Counted from the first letter of the stretch, positions 10,713 to 23,311 are shown. The stretch: DNA of 64,000 bases from Kwoniella bestiolae CBS 10118 (GCF_000512585.2 NC_089241.1:7210001-7274000), one strand, 5' to 3'. Numbers and translations: made by a program. The notes: generated from the letters alone by a model not told the origin.

Positions 10713-12691
10713 ATGCATAGCCAAAAGCACACCATCGTATCATCTCCGGGCAAAGTGTTACTCGCAGGAGGGTATCTAGTCTTGGACCGTTCTTACTCTG
10801 GTCTAGTCGTCGCTACCTCTTCAAGGTTTTACTCTTCCGTACAACCCCTTCCAGCCTCATCGTCGGCTGCATCCATATCCACACCACAGGGTATAATATC
10901 AGTGAGAGCCGGTCAATTTCCAAGCCAATCATCTACATGGATATATTCCATATCAATCGAAAATGATCAACTCATCATCAAGCAGACCAATCAAGATGTA
11001 GTCGGTAAAAACAAGTTCATATACATCACTCTCTTTCAGACCCTCGCTTTAGCTTATGAGAAGATCGCTACAACCACGGACAAGAAGGGAGTAGATGCTG
11101 GTCGTGAACTTTTAAACAGAATCACCGATGATGGACAATCAGCAGGATTGGACTTAGTAGTTCTGGCAGATAATGATTTCTACTCCCAACGAGAACAGGT
11201 GAGTCGTACTTGAACTTCACAGCGGCAGTCCTCTCTCATCTCATGAACCTCATCTTCAATAGCTCTCCGCTTTATCCCTGCCTACCAAAATCGACTCCCT
11301 CTCCTCTCTCCAACCATTCACACCGCTTCCTCGACCCATACCACAAACCAACAAAACAGGATTAGGTTCATCCGCCGCACTAGTAACATCCCTGGTCGCA
11401 TCCCTCCTCTCACACCTCGATATAGTCTCATTGCCGTCCAATCCCACAGAAGCCAACTCGAACGAAAGTCTTCAACTCGTTCACTCGTTAGCACAATTCG
11501 CTCACTGTTTAGCTCAGGGGAAAGTGGGATCAGGATTCGACGTATCATCAGCTGTGTTTGGGACGCATATCTTCAAAAGATTCTCGCCATCGATCCTGAC
11601 ACCTTTGATGGATGGATCATTAGACTCGATACATTTGTCATCCCCGACCTTATTACCCGTGTTAGACCCGTCGAAGTGGGATCAAAAGACGACAGCCTTC
11701 AGATTACCAAAAGGTCTCAGGTTGATCTTAGCAGATGTAGATGCGGGTACGGATACGCCTTCTTTCGTTGGGAAAGTCTTAGCTTGGCGTAAAAACCATC
11801 CCGAAGTGGCTCAGAAGCTCTGGGATGACTTGGATAAGGCTAATATGCAGCTGGAAAGGCTGTTGACAGAGCTGGTCGCGAGGGAGAAGGATGAGGATTA
11901 CGAGGAGACAGTTGGTTGGATGGGAGAAAGGCATATCGAAGACGTGAGTGTCCTCCGTTCTGTAGAGACGCAAATGCGTATCCCTCTTCTTCACGTAGCC
12001 TCGATCAGAACCTGTCTGGAAGTACTTTGATCTGATGCGTAAAATTGTGTACAGCACAAGGAGAACCCTACCGCCGTATTACTGTACGAGATTAGATTGA
12101 CTCTCTTTGTAGGTCGAACATTCCTCATCCTACTTTCACCGAGCGAATCCCAAGCCGTAACCACCTCTGTCTGATAGGTCTTGATGTGGATAGGTGACTG
12201 AACTGATGTGGATGCCTGGCAGATCATCAGAGACTTCCAACGTAGAATGTCAGAGCTTTCAGGGGTGGCTATCGAACCACCTGAACAGACCAGATTGTTA
12301 GACGCTTGCTCAGAATTGGAAGGTGTGATCGGAGGTGGTGTACCAGGCGGTGAGTGCATGTGTCCTTCCAGTGCAGTGGTTCATCCTTCTCTGCTCGCCC
12401 GTCCCCTTGGCCGTATAGCACACATATACATCTGCATCTTCCCATCTTCATCACTCAGACACATGAGAAAGAGCACAGTCGCTGATCGTCTCCTTTGTTT
12501 CAGCCGGAGGATACGATGCGCTCTTCCTGCTGATCATCGACACACCCTCAGTGACGTCCAGGGTGGACAAGTTGTGGTCGGAGTGGACAGAGATGAGTGT
12601 TTGTCCTTTATTAGCTAGACAAAGTGACGGCGGCCTAAAGGTGGAGAGGTTAAGTGATGTCAAAGGTTTAGCAGAAGCTCTAGGTAGTTGA
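10713..12691 (+). CDS. ERG8: Phosphomevalonate kinase (GHMP kinase)
   Basis: This is the mevalonate-pathway enzyme that phosphorylates mevalonate-5-phosphate, needed for sterol and isoprenoid synthesis. Exons: 10713-11198, 11263-11943, probably a short exon near 12115-12158, then 12231-12349 (or 12223-12349) and 12504-12691. The model is about 505 aa. Signatures are the N-terminal SSPGKVLLAGGYLVLD, the GHMP ATP-binding GLGSSAALVTSL near residue 200, AQGKVGSGFDVSSAVFG, IEPPEQTRLLDA and VPGAGGYDALFLL. The internal junction between 11944 and 12230 is uncertain. A 44-nt exon beginning after TTTGTAG keeps frame with the next exon and supplies residues expected before the RRMSELSG helix, but direct splicing to 12223 also keeps frame. 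Confidence 0.93.
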
Positions 12692-13944
12692 GCAAGCTTC
12701 CTGAGAATACCATGTCAGGCAGCAATGGCAGTAAGGAACCGGAACAAAGAATGATGAGATCTGGCCCACATGGATGGTACGAGTAACCGCATATATGATT
12801 AATACAGTGACTTACTTTGCTACACGATATACATGCATAATAATATACCATGTGAGTGATCTTCTCAGTCATCCTCATCTGCGAGATGCATCGAGACATG
12901 ACCCAAACTGTGAATGATATGGACTGCATACCACTTGGTATCCACTTGTTCGGTCCATGCACCCCAACACCGATCCGTGGGACTGTAGGATCTCACGCAT
13001 AGTCCAAGTTCCTTTATCATTTACTGAAGACTCGTTTCGCAAGCCAAGGCCAACATTTAGGTATTCGCTATGGTACTGTGACCTGATTCGTTGCCTTACC
13101 CTGAGTATGATCAGAACTTTGAATCTTCCCACTCCCTGCAGAACGAGAGTATGAGTTTGAAGAGGGAAAAGCGGGACGAGTCGTTTACGTTATTATGACA
13201 TTGCATTTTACTCTTAGAAGCTGAACAGTCACACCGCCCCCCTTGATGTTTCTTGCATCACTTAGCTTTGAACGACAGACGCAATATTCGCTTTCACCTG
13301 ATAAATCAGTCTTTGGGATCATTGCGTCGAGATGCCTGACAAATCGGCTGGAGAGCAAGTATGACATAAGAAGGTACGAAATCGTCAAGAGGTATGATGA
13401 AAGTACCTTTTTTCAGAAGCGTACCTCCTATGATACCGTCCAGAGCCAACAGTGATGGGACGATGATTGATATACGATGGTCAGTCTTAGTCATGATGAT
13501 TTGAGAACATGATTGTCCGTCAACTACGAGTAGTTAAATCATCTTCTTCCAGCCTTAACCAGTCTGTAGCAGAGCGGTCCTTGACACACCGATAGACGGC
13601 ACTCTTCAAGTAAATATCACACATCGATCAGGGTACAATAATAACATTAGAACCCAAGCAAATCATTGATTCTTGGCAGCGGCGGAGGGGGTCCATATAG
13701 CCTGTCAACTACGGTCCCAACCGTTACCAGTATTCCCTCGACCTTGTTCAACACCTTCACCTACGTGTTCAGAGCAGCCCATATCCCCTCATATCTGATC
13801 ATCCACGGCGAGATCATATTAGCCGCAGTAACACAACAAAACGTTGATCTGCGGTCCCTCGATCAGACAATCGTTAGATCAGGTACCATCTCAGAATAGG
13901 TTATTCACCCCTTTCCTTGGACCAAATTTGAGACCCGACCCATC
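12692..13944. other. Intergenic, 1.25 kb, no gene recognised
   Basis: Short frames on both strands (for example 12660-12962, 12875-13132 and 13666-13899) lack domains and splice logic. The right end is the promoter of the SH3 membrane protein. No repeat was seen. Confidence 0.45.
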
Positions 13945-16218
13945 ATGTTAGAACCGCTTCTCCCCTTGCTTGTTGGGGTGATAGGACTGCTGGGCGGAAG
14001 CTCTGCTCAACAGCTTCAAGGGGATTGTCTGAGGTTGTTGGGTAGTGTGGTATGTCCCGCATGTGAGTCTGCCCTCCAGTCAACTTGCCTCTCTTTCTCT
14101 AGTGTATTACCAAACGTTTCGCGAATCATTGAAAGCTGGACTGACGTGCCTTTCCAGATCAATACGCATACATCAATCCCTCCAATCTATCAATTGCCTT
14201 CCCATTCTTTTCCTCAGTGAATTCAGTAGCCTCATTCGACTCGGCAGCCATCGCGTACTTCTCAAATCCGTATCAATATACCAATACCAAATTCGGTAAT
14301 GAGCAACTAGGTTGTTCAAATGCGACGGACGCGGTTTTGAGATGGGAAAGGACGGTGTTGTGCTCGCAATGGGTGAATGAGAAGTGGAGTCTGGGATGTA
14401 CAGCATTGTACAGTGAGTTGTAATTATCTTTGACCTCACTTCCTTGCCATCCAAACCTTATGGACATGAGAACAAGAGATCGTTTGACATATCCCCCTTG
14501 AACCTACTCTTACCTCATCTTCCACCCCACAGATTCATCGACCGCTGCCACCTCAATGAAGATGGTCTGTCAATCAACATGTCTCCAATTCTCAGCCTCT
14601 GAACACTCGATCGTCAATTCTACCACTTATTGTCCCGGATCTGACTTGACATCCGGAGCGAGAGATGCAACGTTGACAAAGGACTACGTGGATTGCACCA
14701 ACTGGACCACATACGCGACCAACAATACGGATACCTGTATCAGAGGTGAAGACAACGAATCGAATTGTGGTTTTGGAACTTCCACCAACCAGTTGTGTGA
14801 TTTCTGTAAGGGAGACACTCCCGATGATTGCTGTTACGCAGGTGAGAGGCTGTCTATTTCAGACAGAAGGTGTTAGGGCTGAAAGCCGGGTCGCTGACAC
14901 GATAATACTTACCTTCTTCAGGCTCAACCGATATGTCTGTTTGTGGATTCACCCTACCAGTCAGAGTCAACGGCACCTCAACAGCTATCCCTAGCTACAC
15001 TGTCACTGGTCCTTCGAACAGTATAACGTCCACCAACACAGCTGTCAACAATGGAGCACCTACTGGTTCAACAGCGAACGACACAGCAGGGAGCACAAGC
15101 ACATTACGGGGAGGTAAACTAGCTGGAGTCATTGTAGGTTCTATATTGGGTGGTTTATTGGTAAGTCGCTCACTACCTTGTTCCAACATATTGTGATATC
15201 GTTGCGGCGCACATATCAGGTGTATACGAGCAGTGCCTGTACAGATACTAACGAACAATCTGACATAGCTCCTCGCTCTAATTTTATTCCTCCTCTTGTG
15301 CCTCCGTAAGAAGCGATCCGCCAGATCGAACCAACAGAGAGATTCAGTCTCGTCATTCGCAGCCTCACAAGCTAGACCCAACTCAACCGGAAACAATGGA
15401 GTCATCTCCGGATTCTTCTTATCCGGGAAGGGTGGTCATCCGCAAAACACCTCTGAGAAAGGTTTACTGTCTAGGCGTAGTAACAGTGGCAATGGGAGCT
15501 CACCGACAAACGATGGTGACACTGTATATTCGCCCAGTACGCACATGAAATCCACTGAAGGGCTAACAACGGCCGCTGCTATCGGTGGAGCTGGTTTGAT
15601 GGCTGGAAAAGGGTTGAATCAGGGATACAACGGTGCTGCCAGTGGACCAGGAAACAGGAACAGCACCGGTACTGTACTACCTAGAGTGAAAGATGAGAAT
15701 CAAATGGGGGACATCTGGATAGAACCTGGGATGGAAGTCTGTGTGCTGTGGCCGTGAGTACACTGAATCGTCGCACGGGCTACTATATGACCACTTCTTC
15801 CTACGACCACTACTGTCAGACGATATATTCCGTTTTCACCGCAGCACCTGCAACACAGCCGTTTATCTTCCTTCCCAAGCGCGATCCTAACAGGATGTAA
15901 TGCTGACTCATCCGTTGATTCTCCAGATACACTGCAACATTACCAGACGAACTTGATCTGAGACCCGGAATGAAGTTGAGAGTGGTTCGACTATTCGACG
16001 ATGCTTGGGGAACAGCAGAAGTCATAGCGTGTGCAAACGACGGCGGCAGTGTCCTTGGCAAACAAGGTGCCTTCCCAATAGTACGTACTTCCCGAGACAT
16101 CCACACCGGGCGCAGCTTCCACATGAGCTCACAACTGCCTTCCATGTAGGTCTGCGTTTCCGAAGGCAGCTCATTGGGCAGTGGTAGCTCCAATAGCTCT
16201 TCTTCCAATTCGCATTAA
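13945..16218 (+). CDS. Type I membrane protein with Cys-rich ectodomain and C-terminal cytosolic SH3 domain
   Basis: Seven exons (13945-14062, 14158-14412, 14533-14841, 14922-15160, 15269-15753, 15927-16080, 16150-16218) total 1629 nt, 542 aa. Residues 1-22 form a signal peptide (MLEPLLPLLVGVIGLLGG). The ectodomain to about residue 290 is rich in Cys, Asn-x-Ser/Thr sites and Ser/Thr. A membrane segment is assembled across an intron (LAGVIVGSILGGLL + LALILFLLLCL), followed by basic residues. The cytosolic part ends in an SH3 domain, with VLWPYTATLPDELDLRPGM and DDAWGTAEV marking the ALYDY-like and WW-like regions. The layout recalls fungal Fus1-type or sensor proteins that couple cell-surface signals to polarity or MAPK partners. 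The partner is unknown. Confidence 0.85.
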
Positions 16219-16702
16219 ATGATGGTCCGATCAGTGGGATTTTCGTTGTTTTTGTATAACCTTTCGCCGCATCCGTTTTTCATGATACTCTTGTATTTTC
16301 CCTCAACGCAATCTGCTCTTAACCCCTCGATGTAGTGGTAAAATATACGCGACTCAAAAGTATAATATTGTCAGTCTTTATAAGTCATACTAATACTAAT
16401 CCTTGGTTTCCGGTGTTTATACCGCTGTTCTTGTTCGACGAACGGGTAACGACAATGCATCTGTGAATATTGGTACCAGCTGCTATGTTTACAATCCGTA
16501 TCGTGCTCTGGTGGAGATCACGCACGAGAATTTCAGATGATACTCAATCTGATCGGTGCAGTCGTTGAAGGTTGTAAAGCTGGCTGTCGGTTTTTCCGAT
16601 TTTGGACACGAAATCTCCCCGTCGTGCCTCTGAGCAGAATTTGTCTAGATGATGGGTAAGACTTAGCTGCTGTTCCCACTCCCGAAAGGTGCACAAACAG
16701 GC

Positions 16703-16733
16703 GCCTCGGTGGGGCAGTGGGCTAGACCGAGGC
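16703..16733. repeat. Small inverted repeat (stem-loop)
   Basis: The arms GCCTCGGT and ACCGAGGC are perfect complements separated by about 15 nt. No tRNA cloverleaf or mobile-element context surrounds it. Its role is unknown. Confidence 0.4.
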
Positions 16734-17076
16734 CCATATTGGATGACAGGGTCTGTGGCCTACTTCAGCTCGCGCCAGTATCTAGCACGGTCAAAGAGAC
16801 AGAAACTCTGCATGATCGCCGTAACACCTGCCCTGGCTGGTCTCGCGGAACGATACGGAGCTGATCGTGATCGAATATCCGCTATCGTCGGCCGATAGCT
16901 GCATGCGATCGATGGGTCGGAGGTGTCAGTACTCGTCGGCTTAGGGGTTGTGAGCACCCTATAGTCCTACCGGAACTCCCTCACCATCAGAGCTTTAACA
17001 TTGTCTTGATTAAGGTATGTGATCCTGTGGAGAGAGCAGAAGAACAAGGCGGTGGGAAGTACTAGACCCGATCGAT

Positions 17077-17085
17077 ATCTGATAA
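17077..17085 (+). promoter_or_regulatory. Iron-responsive GATA site, exact ATCTGATAA
   Basis: An exact match to the ATCWGATAA consensus bound by fungal iron-repressing GATA factors (SRE/SreA/Urbs1 family, Cir1 in Cryptococcus). It lies about 430 bp upstream of the siderophore transporter start. Confidence 0.6.
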
Positions 17086-17261
17086 GGGTATTCACTTGGA
17101 CGGCCGAAAACGTGCGAACACTAACTATAGGGGCGAGCGACCTGATGACTGACCATGATTTACCATGCATCAAGGTATAAGCGAGTTGAGACTCAGGAGT
17201 CTACTTGAACAAGTCTTGGCAACGCCCCCGCTCCGAGCGCCACTGTTATGCTTGGAAGGGC

Positions 17262-17270
17262 ATATCAGAT
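17262..17270 (-). promoter_or_regulatory. Near-match iron GATA site (ATCTGATAT)
   Basis: Eight of nine positions match ATCTGATAA on the minus strand, between two exact sites in the same promoter. Confidence 0.35.
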
Positions 17271-17349
17271 AGGAGCATAAATCATGCTTCCTCTCCTAGT
17301 TAGACGGGCAGGTTCAGGCACTAAGGACAAAAAGGATCGACCCTTGAGG

Positions 17350-17358
17350 TTATCAGAT
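17350..17358 (-). promoter_or_regulatory. Iron-responsive GATA site, exact ATCTGATAA on minus strand
   Basis: A second exact ATCWGATAA match, about 160 bp upstream of the transporter start codon. Paired sites are the usual arrangement for SRE-type repressors. Confidence 0.6.
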
Positions 17359-17513
17359 TGCGGCCGATGAGATGTGGCCAGGAACTGAGAGGATGGTGCG
17401 ATAAATTTGAAAACTTTTACTAAGGTGGAGCTCTCCAAGAAAGGATATATAGCAGTCTGTCATTGACTGTAGAAATATGAACGTTTGAGCCAGCTTGAAA
17501 AATCATTAACGAC

Positions 17514-19716
17514 ATGTCAGCTCAGCGAACTGACGATCCTCTAGTCCCGGTGTTGGGAGGAATTCCCTCTGCCCACCCTTCCACCGCATCTGTCCCTCTT
17601 CCTCACGACGGCAAGCACTTGCATGATGACGATAAGGACGGCTCGAGTGCCGAAGATGGGTACACCAACAAAGAAATCATTAACATCGGTAGCAAGTCCA
17701 AGGGTGTTATCGAGATGGATGCGTTGCAGGCTAGAATGAACACCAAATGGCGATTCGTCATCTACCTCTTCTTCATGTTTGTATCTTACAGTTTGAGCTT
17801 GGGTAAGTGATCATTTAATTGCTGTCGATTTGTCATACGCTAACAACCACACAGACCAAAGCACAGCGACAGTCTATCTCAACTATGCCGTTTCAAAGGG
17901 GTTCAAGCTACACTCGCTACAAGCTTCGGTAGCTGTCGTTACATCCATCTTTTCAGCCATGGCCCCAACCCCAATCGCCAAGTTTGCCGACTACTTTGGT
18001 CGAGTTTATGCTGAAATCGGCTGTTTAATTCTCTATACTGTCGGACAAGCTGTCATGGCATCTGCCAAAGGGATTGTCCAATTCTCAGCTGGCAGTTCTA
18101 TCCATACCTTGGGTATCAGTGGAATGTTCATGCTTCAAAATATTATCATTGCTGATATCTCTTCTCTGAGGAACAGATGTACGTTCTCTCGAAGTCTGTG
18201 AATTGGTGGAGCTGATCTATGTCCTCTAGACTTCTGGCTGGTCGCTCCATCCGTACCACAAGTGTTCAACTCTTTCTTGGGTGCCAATGTTGCCCAGTCA
18301 ATGTTGGGTTACGGATCGGAAACCAACTCATGGAGATGGGGTATTGGTAAGTCGTACCAAGACATCGCTATCGTCCTTAGCTTAGCTGATCACTTTCGCA
18401 GCTATGTTCTGTATCCTTATTCCTCCTATCACCACTCCTATTATCATCACCTTGTGGAGAGGTACCCGGCCTGAACGAGCCATCCGTCGCCAACTCAAGG
18501 AAATTAGGAGAGAGCGAGCTGCCCGAATGTCGTTGGGTCAAAGGTTTTGGACCGATGCGAAGGATATCTTCTGGAAACTCGATGTAATTGGGCTCGTTCT
18601 GTTTGTCGCTGGCATCGGCTTGTTCCTGGTCACCCTCACCCTGGCCAACTCGCGTTACAACAAGTGGAGCGACGCTCATACTATCGCTCAGTTGGTGGTC
18701 GGTGTCGCCATCACCGCTGGATTCGTTGTGTGGGAACGATGGTTCGCACCAATCCCCTTGCTTCCTTTCGCCCTGATCAAGAGGAAAACAGTCATTGGAT
18801 GTTGCTTGATCGCTTTATGGCATCCCCTGGCTGGACGATGTGTTAGCACTTATCTATACACTTATCTTCAAGTCGCTGCGAACCAATCTCAAGTCTCTGC
18901 CACTCGAATCACTAGTTTCCCTACGATTGGTGGCTGGGTGACGGCTATCATTGGAGCGTTGGTTGCCAGGAAGTTTAGAATGCTTAAGCCTATTATCATC
19001 TTTGGAATGTTTCTCGAAACTCTGGCAACTGGCCTCATGTTGCGATACAGAACTAGCGGGAGTACTCAAGCCGAGCTTGCTATAATCCAAGTTCTAAGAG
19101 GTGAGTGAAGCTCATTTGACAGATACCTTGTGCACCAAAATACTGCTTATCGTTCAATATTTCAGGTGCATCCAACGGTTTCATCCCTTACCCCATTCAA
19201 GCCTTGATCCAAGCTGCTGCCCCTCATGAACACCTTGCTTTAGTGACTGCTGGATGGACCGCTATCTACTACGTGGCTTTCGGTATCGGCGCGGCTGTCA
19301 GTGGTGCTATGTGGACAAATATCGTCCCAGACAAGCTCAACACTTACCTCCAGGGCAACGCGACGCTTGCTGCTTCCGCTTACAGTGATCCGTTGACTTA
19401 TGCCACGGTATGGCCTGTCGGTACTTGGCAACGAGACGGAGTTGCCAAAGCTCAAGATGAGGCTCAGGTAAGTGCATCATTTAGCATTCACTCTCTTTTG
19501 ACCGCTAATAATGCCGTGCAGCGAATCATGGTCATTGTCGGGACCGTCATCTCTTTCGTCGGTCTTCTGACTGCCATCTTCGTGCTCGAGAACCTGCGAC
19601 TCCCAGATACCCAATCGCTCGAAGAGTCTGAAGAATACATTACGGAAGCGGAGAAGAAGCAAAAGAAGGCTATGACAGTCGCAATCGTTAGAGACGGACC
19701 AGTTCCTGCTCAGTAA
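17514..19716 (+). CDS. MFS siderophore-iron transporter (SIT/ARN family)
   Basis: Six exons (17514-17802, 17855-18178, 18230-18346, 18402-19100, 19166-19467, 19522-19716) total 1926 nt, 641 aa, typical for ARN/SIT proteins with 14 predicted membrane segments. A hydrophilic N-terminal tail of about 80 residues precedes the first helix. Family-like text includes YAVSKGFKLHSLQASVAVV, PTPIAKFADYFGRVYAEIG, NSFLGANVAQSML and, in the second half, GASNGFIPYPIQALIQAAAPHEHLA and IYYVAFGIGAAVSGAMW. Such proteins import ferric hydroxamate siderophores by proton symport. No siderophore synthase is next to it, so uptake of foreign siderophores is possible. The promoter has two exact iron-GATA sites, which supports repression by iron. 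Confidence 0.93.
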
Positions 19717-20052
19717 ACTCATACAATGCAAAATCGAGCGGACATGCCTTTATATTATAATTCAGTATGCAGAAATCGTTACATATCTCTTGGTTCAGCG
19801 GAATGACGCAAGCTGCATATCGCGACTGCGCTTCACACCGGGAGAATGATCTTGTCCTTGAACCTCTTCCAAGGAGGGCTGACGCATAGTCTGTAACGTC
19901 CGAGTAGAAATGTGAAGTTTTTTAAGAGTGCTATCTGATCCTCGGAGTCGGAACATAACAAGCAATGTTTGGGAAAGCAGAGGGAAAAATCTGCAAGTTT
20001 TTCAGCTATTGATTGCCTCTCAACAATCCATAGGACCAGAATTAGCATCCAA
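19717..20052. other. Convergent 3' intergenic region
   Basis: This lies between the stops of the siderophore transporter and the GH78 gene. A minus-strand frame at 19833-20048 has no domain. Confidence 0.5.
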
Positions 20053-23000
20053 CTACTGAACTGGTTGTGCGACTATGATTATCGATACCTCCCCAATAAA
20101 GTGAATTGCTTCAGCCTTCTCCGGCCGAAAAGGTGATTTTGATCCGTTGTTAACCTGAATCAGATACTCATTCTCACAATCAAATCCCCAATTAGAGAGG
20201 TCGACCGTCCCTCGAAGTATCTGCGGAGCGGACACGTGAAGTGTGAAAACATCCGATTTACTATTCCATTCGGATGTGATCTTTCCTGCTGGAGTGGTGA
20301 CCACGGCGGAAGCTTGCGATAGCCCTAGTTTCGTGGGGTTGACAACGAATGTACGGAAGCAAGGAGCTGTTGGTCGTATACCGACTACATAGGCTGGTAA
20401 AACGGCTGTGGCCGCTGTCGCCCATCCGTGAGCTGTTCCACGGCCAGGGTGAGCACAAGCACCGACGTCTGCGTTTTTGTATACAATACTCACCCAGTGA
20501 CGTGAATCCCTAGCACGCACAGGTCAGCGCTAGGCCTGAAACAAGCTGAAGATTGGTACTTACTCCCATGCCTGGGGAGCCATCTGTCAACATCAACTCC
20601 CACAGCGTACCGGTGACTGTATTCCCGCTGATCAGCGCGCACCAAAAATCAAGTTCGTGTGTACTTACATGCTGGACTGTGAATATAACATGTCAGCCTC
20701 AGGTGATCAGACTCTCGACCATCAATTCTTTGCGATAACTCACTGATCGGGTAAGGACGGCGGGACCAACGTCTTGTCCAAAATTTCCTTGGCGTGGAAT
20801 TGCGATCCCGCTTTGAACGCTGCGAATAGATGCCAACCACTAACGAAGTTCGATATGCTCTGGCGGTACCCACTGGTGCGGTCAAATGCAAGCACACCTT
20901 CTGGATGAGACAACTCCCTGGAGAGAGTTTCCAAAACAAGCTGTGCAAGTATCAGAATCCCTTGGTTTTGTATCTGTAAAACGTACGCATTGATAGACTC
21001 ACCCGGGATCGGTCGGCATCGGCCACCCCTGCTAGTATACATTGGACATTGGCATCTTGCGCAATCACTTCAGGTGAAGCGGAGGTGATACCATAGGCCT
21101 TAATCTGTTCGTTCCACAATCGTTGGTTGATCGCTTCAGCTGTTCTGTCGGCATGTGATTGATACGTCTTCTCGGCATCGTTGAACCCGAGAGATCTCGC
21201 AAATTCTACCGATTGTCTTAATGACGACACATATTGTGCATTCAGTTTGGTACTGTGACCGATTCGAGGAGGCTGTGTCCGGTGTCAGTGGTGCCCATGT
21301 GATACTTCATGATATTGTCTTTGACTCACATCGTAATAATTGAATTCCCTCGCATCATGCGCATGATCCGGCCCACAGAAGATCAACCCGTTCTCATCAA
21401 TGAATGTTTCCACCCTTTTTAGCTGCTGCTCGACCGATGGGAAGAGCTCTGCGAGTTGACCATCGCTGATAGCACCAAACATCCAAGCATCGTAGATTGA
21501 TTGGATCAAGTACAGCTCATACGAAAGTGAAAAATCTGAAGACAGTGGAGTCAGCCACTTTCAGATGTGCCAGATACCCACAATATCCCTTAATTCGGTA
21601 GTATTGATCATCATCTATTGACACTACACCTGGACCGACAGGATGTGTGGGGGGAACCTGTGCAGCGAATCTGCCATCCCTACCCCTGTACGACATCAGG
21701 AGGTCGACCGATCCTTTTAATGCTTCCAGTGTGTAGGTAGAATAGGCCACTGGTGGTCCCATGATAGCTGCATCTCCACCCCATACGACCCGATCCCGCT
21801 TTCCGCCATCTAGTAAGCAATCTAAAGTAGTCGTCCCTGCTCCGAAGTCGTCCAACGAAGATCTTGTGTTCATCTTATCTTCATACAGCGTCCTTCCATC
21901 TAAGTTCGAAGTCGCCAGGACGTTTGTATATGTGGCTAGACCATCCGCCCCTGGACCAAAGCCAAAGCATCCTTGGGGTTCCGTAGACTGAGTTATGGGC
22001 GAGAAGCAGAATTTGGAAGAGCTGATGCGGTGTACCTCGATTCCATCGATGGAGACTGCTATCTCGTTTGGCGAGACACAGGTTCGTATGCTAATGGAAG
22101 CGTCCTGGACGATCGGTACAGGCAATTGTGTCGTACCCAAATGAATATTCTCAACCGATTCAGCATCTTCATCGGTGAATCCCCAGAAAACAGAGATGGA
22201 AGCATGAGCGAGACGTTCAGATTCTGGACGTCCAGCACGCAGATAGCCGGCCTCGTTGATCTGCAGCGGAGTCGTGGTCAGCTCATACCCCAGTCATCAC
22301 GTACTCACGTAGAAGATATAACCTTGGAGATTTGTCATAGCAACGCCCCACCCACAGCCAGCTCGATGGATCAGGACATCGAAAGCCAAAGTGTAAGCTT
22401 TCCAATCAAACGAAGCACGATGCTTGATGGCCCTGGTCGCGGAGATCAAGGCACCTTGCTCCGTGATCTCCCACAAAGGAGGAGTTGAACCTTTGGCAGC
22501 AGTACACAACTAATGTAAAGGTCTGTCAGTCAGTGAGCCAAACGTTACGCAACCTACCTGCATTGTTCGTGCACCTGCGTCCCACAAGTGGTTGTAGCTC
22601 TTATTTGAGCAGCTAAATGTGGAAGGTAATCTTGTGGGATGTACCGTAGAGATGGTGGCTATGAAACCAATCGAGTTCAATACCACACGACCTTCGGTCA
22701 ACAGTGTTAATTTCTGCCATCTCTGTCCGCCTTGGACTTCCGTGAGGTAGTTGATCCCTGCAGAAGGCCGCAAAATAGGATTCCGATACGTCTACATAAG
22801 AGATAAGCATGTCGGGACTTTGATCATTTGAAAGTCTGGAGGCACATGACCTCTCATACTCACTGCTGGTCCTGCGAGATATGAGATTGGGCCATCGCCG
22901 CTTGGTCGATCCAAGAATTCTCGCGATTCTGAAAAAGTGACTTGTATCTCGACCCCTGGATCTGTACTATCGACATCGAAGAAGGCGATTCCAGCTACCG

Positions 23001-23311
23001 AGACGCCGTAGTCTGTGGTACGCCATAGTTTCCACTCGTCAACGACAGCCTCGTGACGTTGAAATGACCACTACACCGCACATACCAAACACCACCGATG
23101 ATCCTTTACCGTCCAGAGTCAGACTGCCTTTTGGCAAAGAGGTGGTAGCCTGGATATCGGTCCTATCTTGGGGTACTAAATTCGATACGATTGACTCCGG
23201 ATGGGTCACGCTACCTATCGCGCTCTCTACACGACAAGGGATGAATCTCCCGTTGTTGACCGGACTACCCCAAAGTGTACCAAAGCTTCTGAGCGAGTCT
23301 TTCGATTGCAT
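20053..23311 (-). CDS. GH78-type alpha-L-rhamnosidase-like glycoside hydrolase
   Basis: Twelve exons (23086-23311, 22864-23012, 22558-22791, 22309-22509, 21582-22260, 21330-21535, 21003-21272, 20744-20940, 20669-20676, 20564-20616, 20494-20509, 20053-20432) total 2619 nt, 872 aa. The catalytic (alpha/alpha)6 region carries LLDGGKRDRVVWGGDAAIM near residue 420 and the reassembled GFTSLAHGWATAATAVLP near residue 745, both typical of fungal GH78. The expected rhamnosidase tail GIRPTAPCFRTFVVNP follows. An extra beta domain sits in the region encoded by exons 4-5. Two exons are only 8 and 16 nt. No signal peptide is visible at the chosen Met, so the enzyme may act inside the cell. It is divergent from a sugar transporter, which suggests joint use of a rhamnosylated glycoside. 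Confidence 0.88.

Larger units (their letters stand above)
16219..17513. other. Intergenic, 1.3 kb, promoter of siderophore transporter
   Basis: No gene seen. The small frame at 16689-16898 has no domain. A GC-rich inverted repeat lies near 16703-16733 (gcctcggt...accgaggc). The right third carries GATA-type iron sites listed separately. Confidence 0.5.

Noticed and set aside
13560..13625. tRNA-like A-box (TAGCAGAGCGG) near 13566
   Set aside because: No B-box at the right distance and no acceptor stem could be paired.
16689..16898. 69-codon plus frame overlapping the small inverted repeat
   Set aside because: No domain and atypical composition; probably chance.
23039..23311. Apparent frameshift in GH78 between the first frame and the VAGIAFF frame
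   Set aside because: A 73-nt GT-AG intron (23013-23085) restores frame exactly and rebuilds SSVVFDYGVSVAGIAFF, so no pseudogene call is needed.
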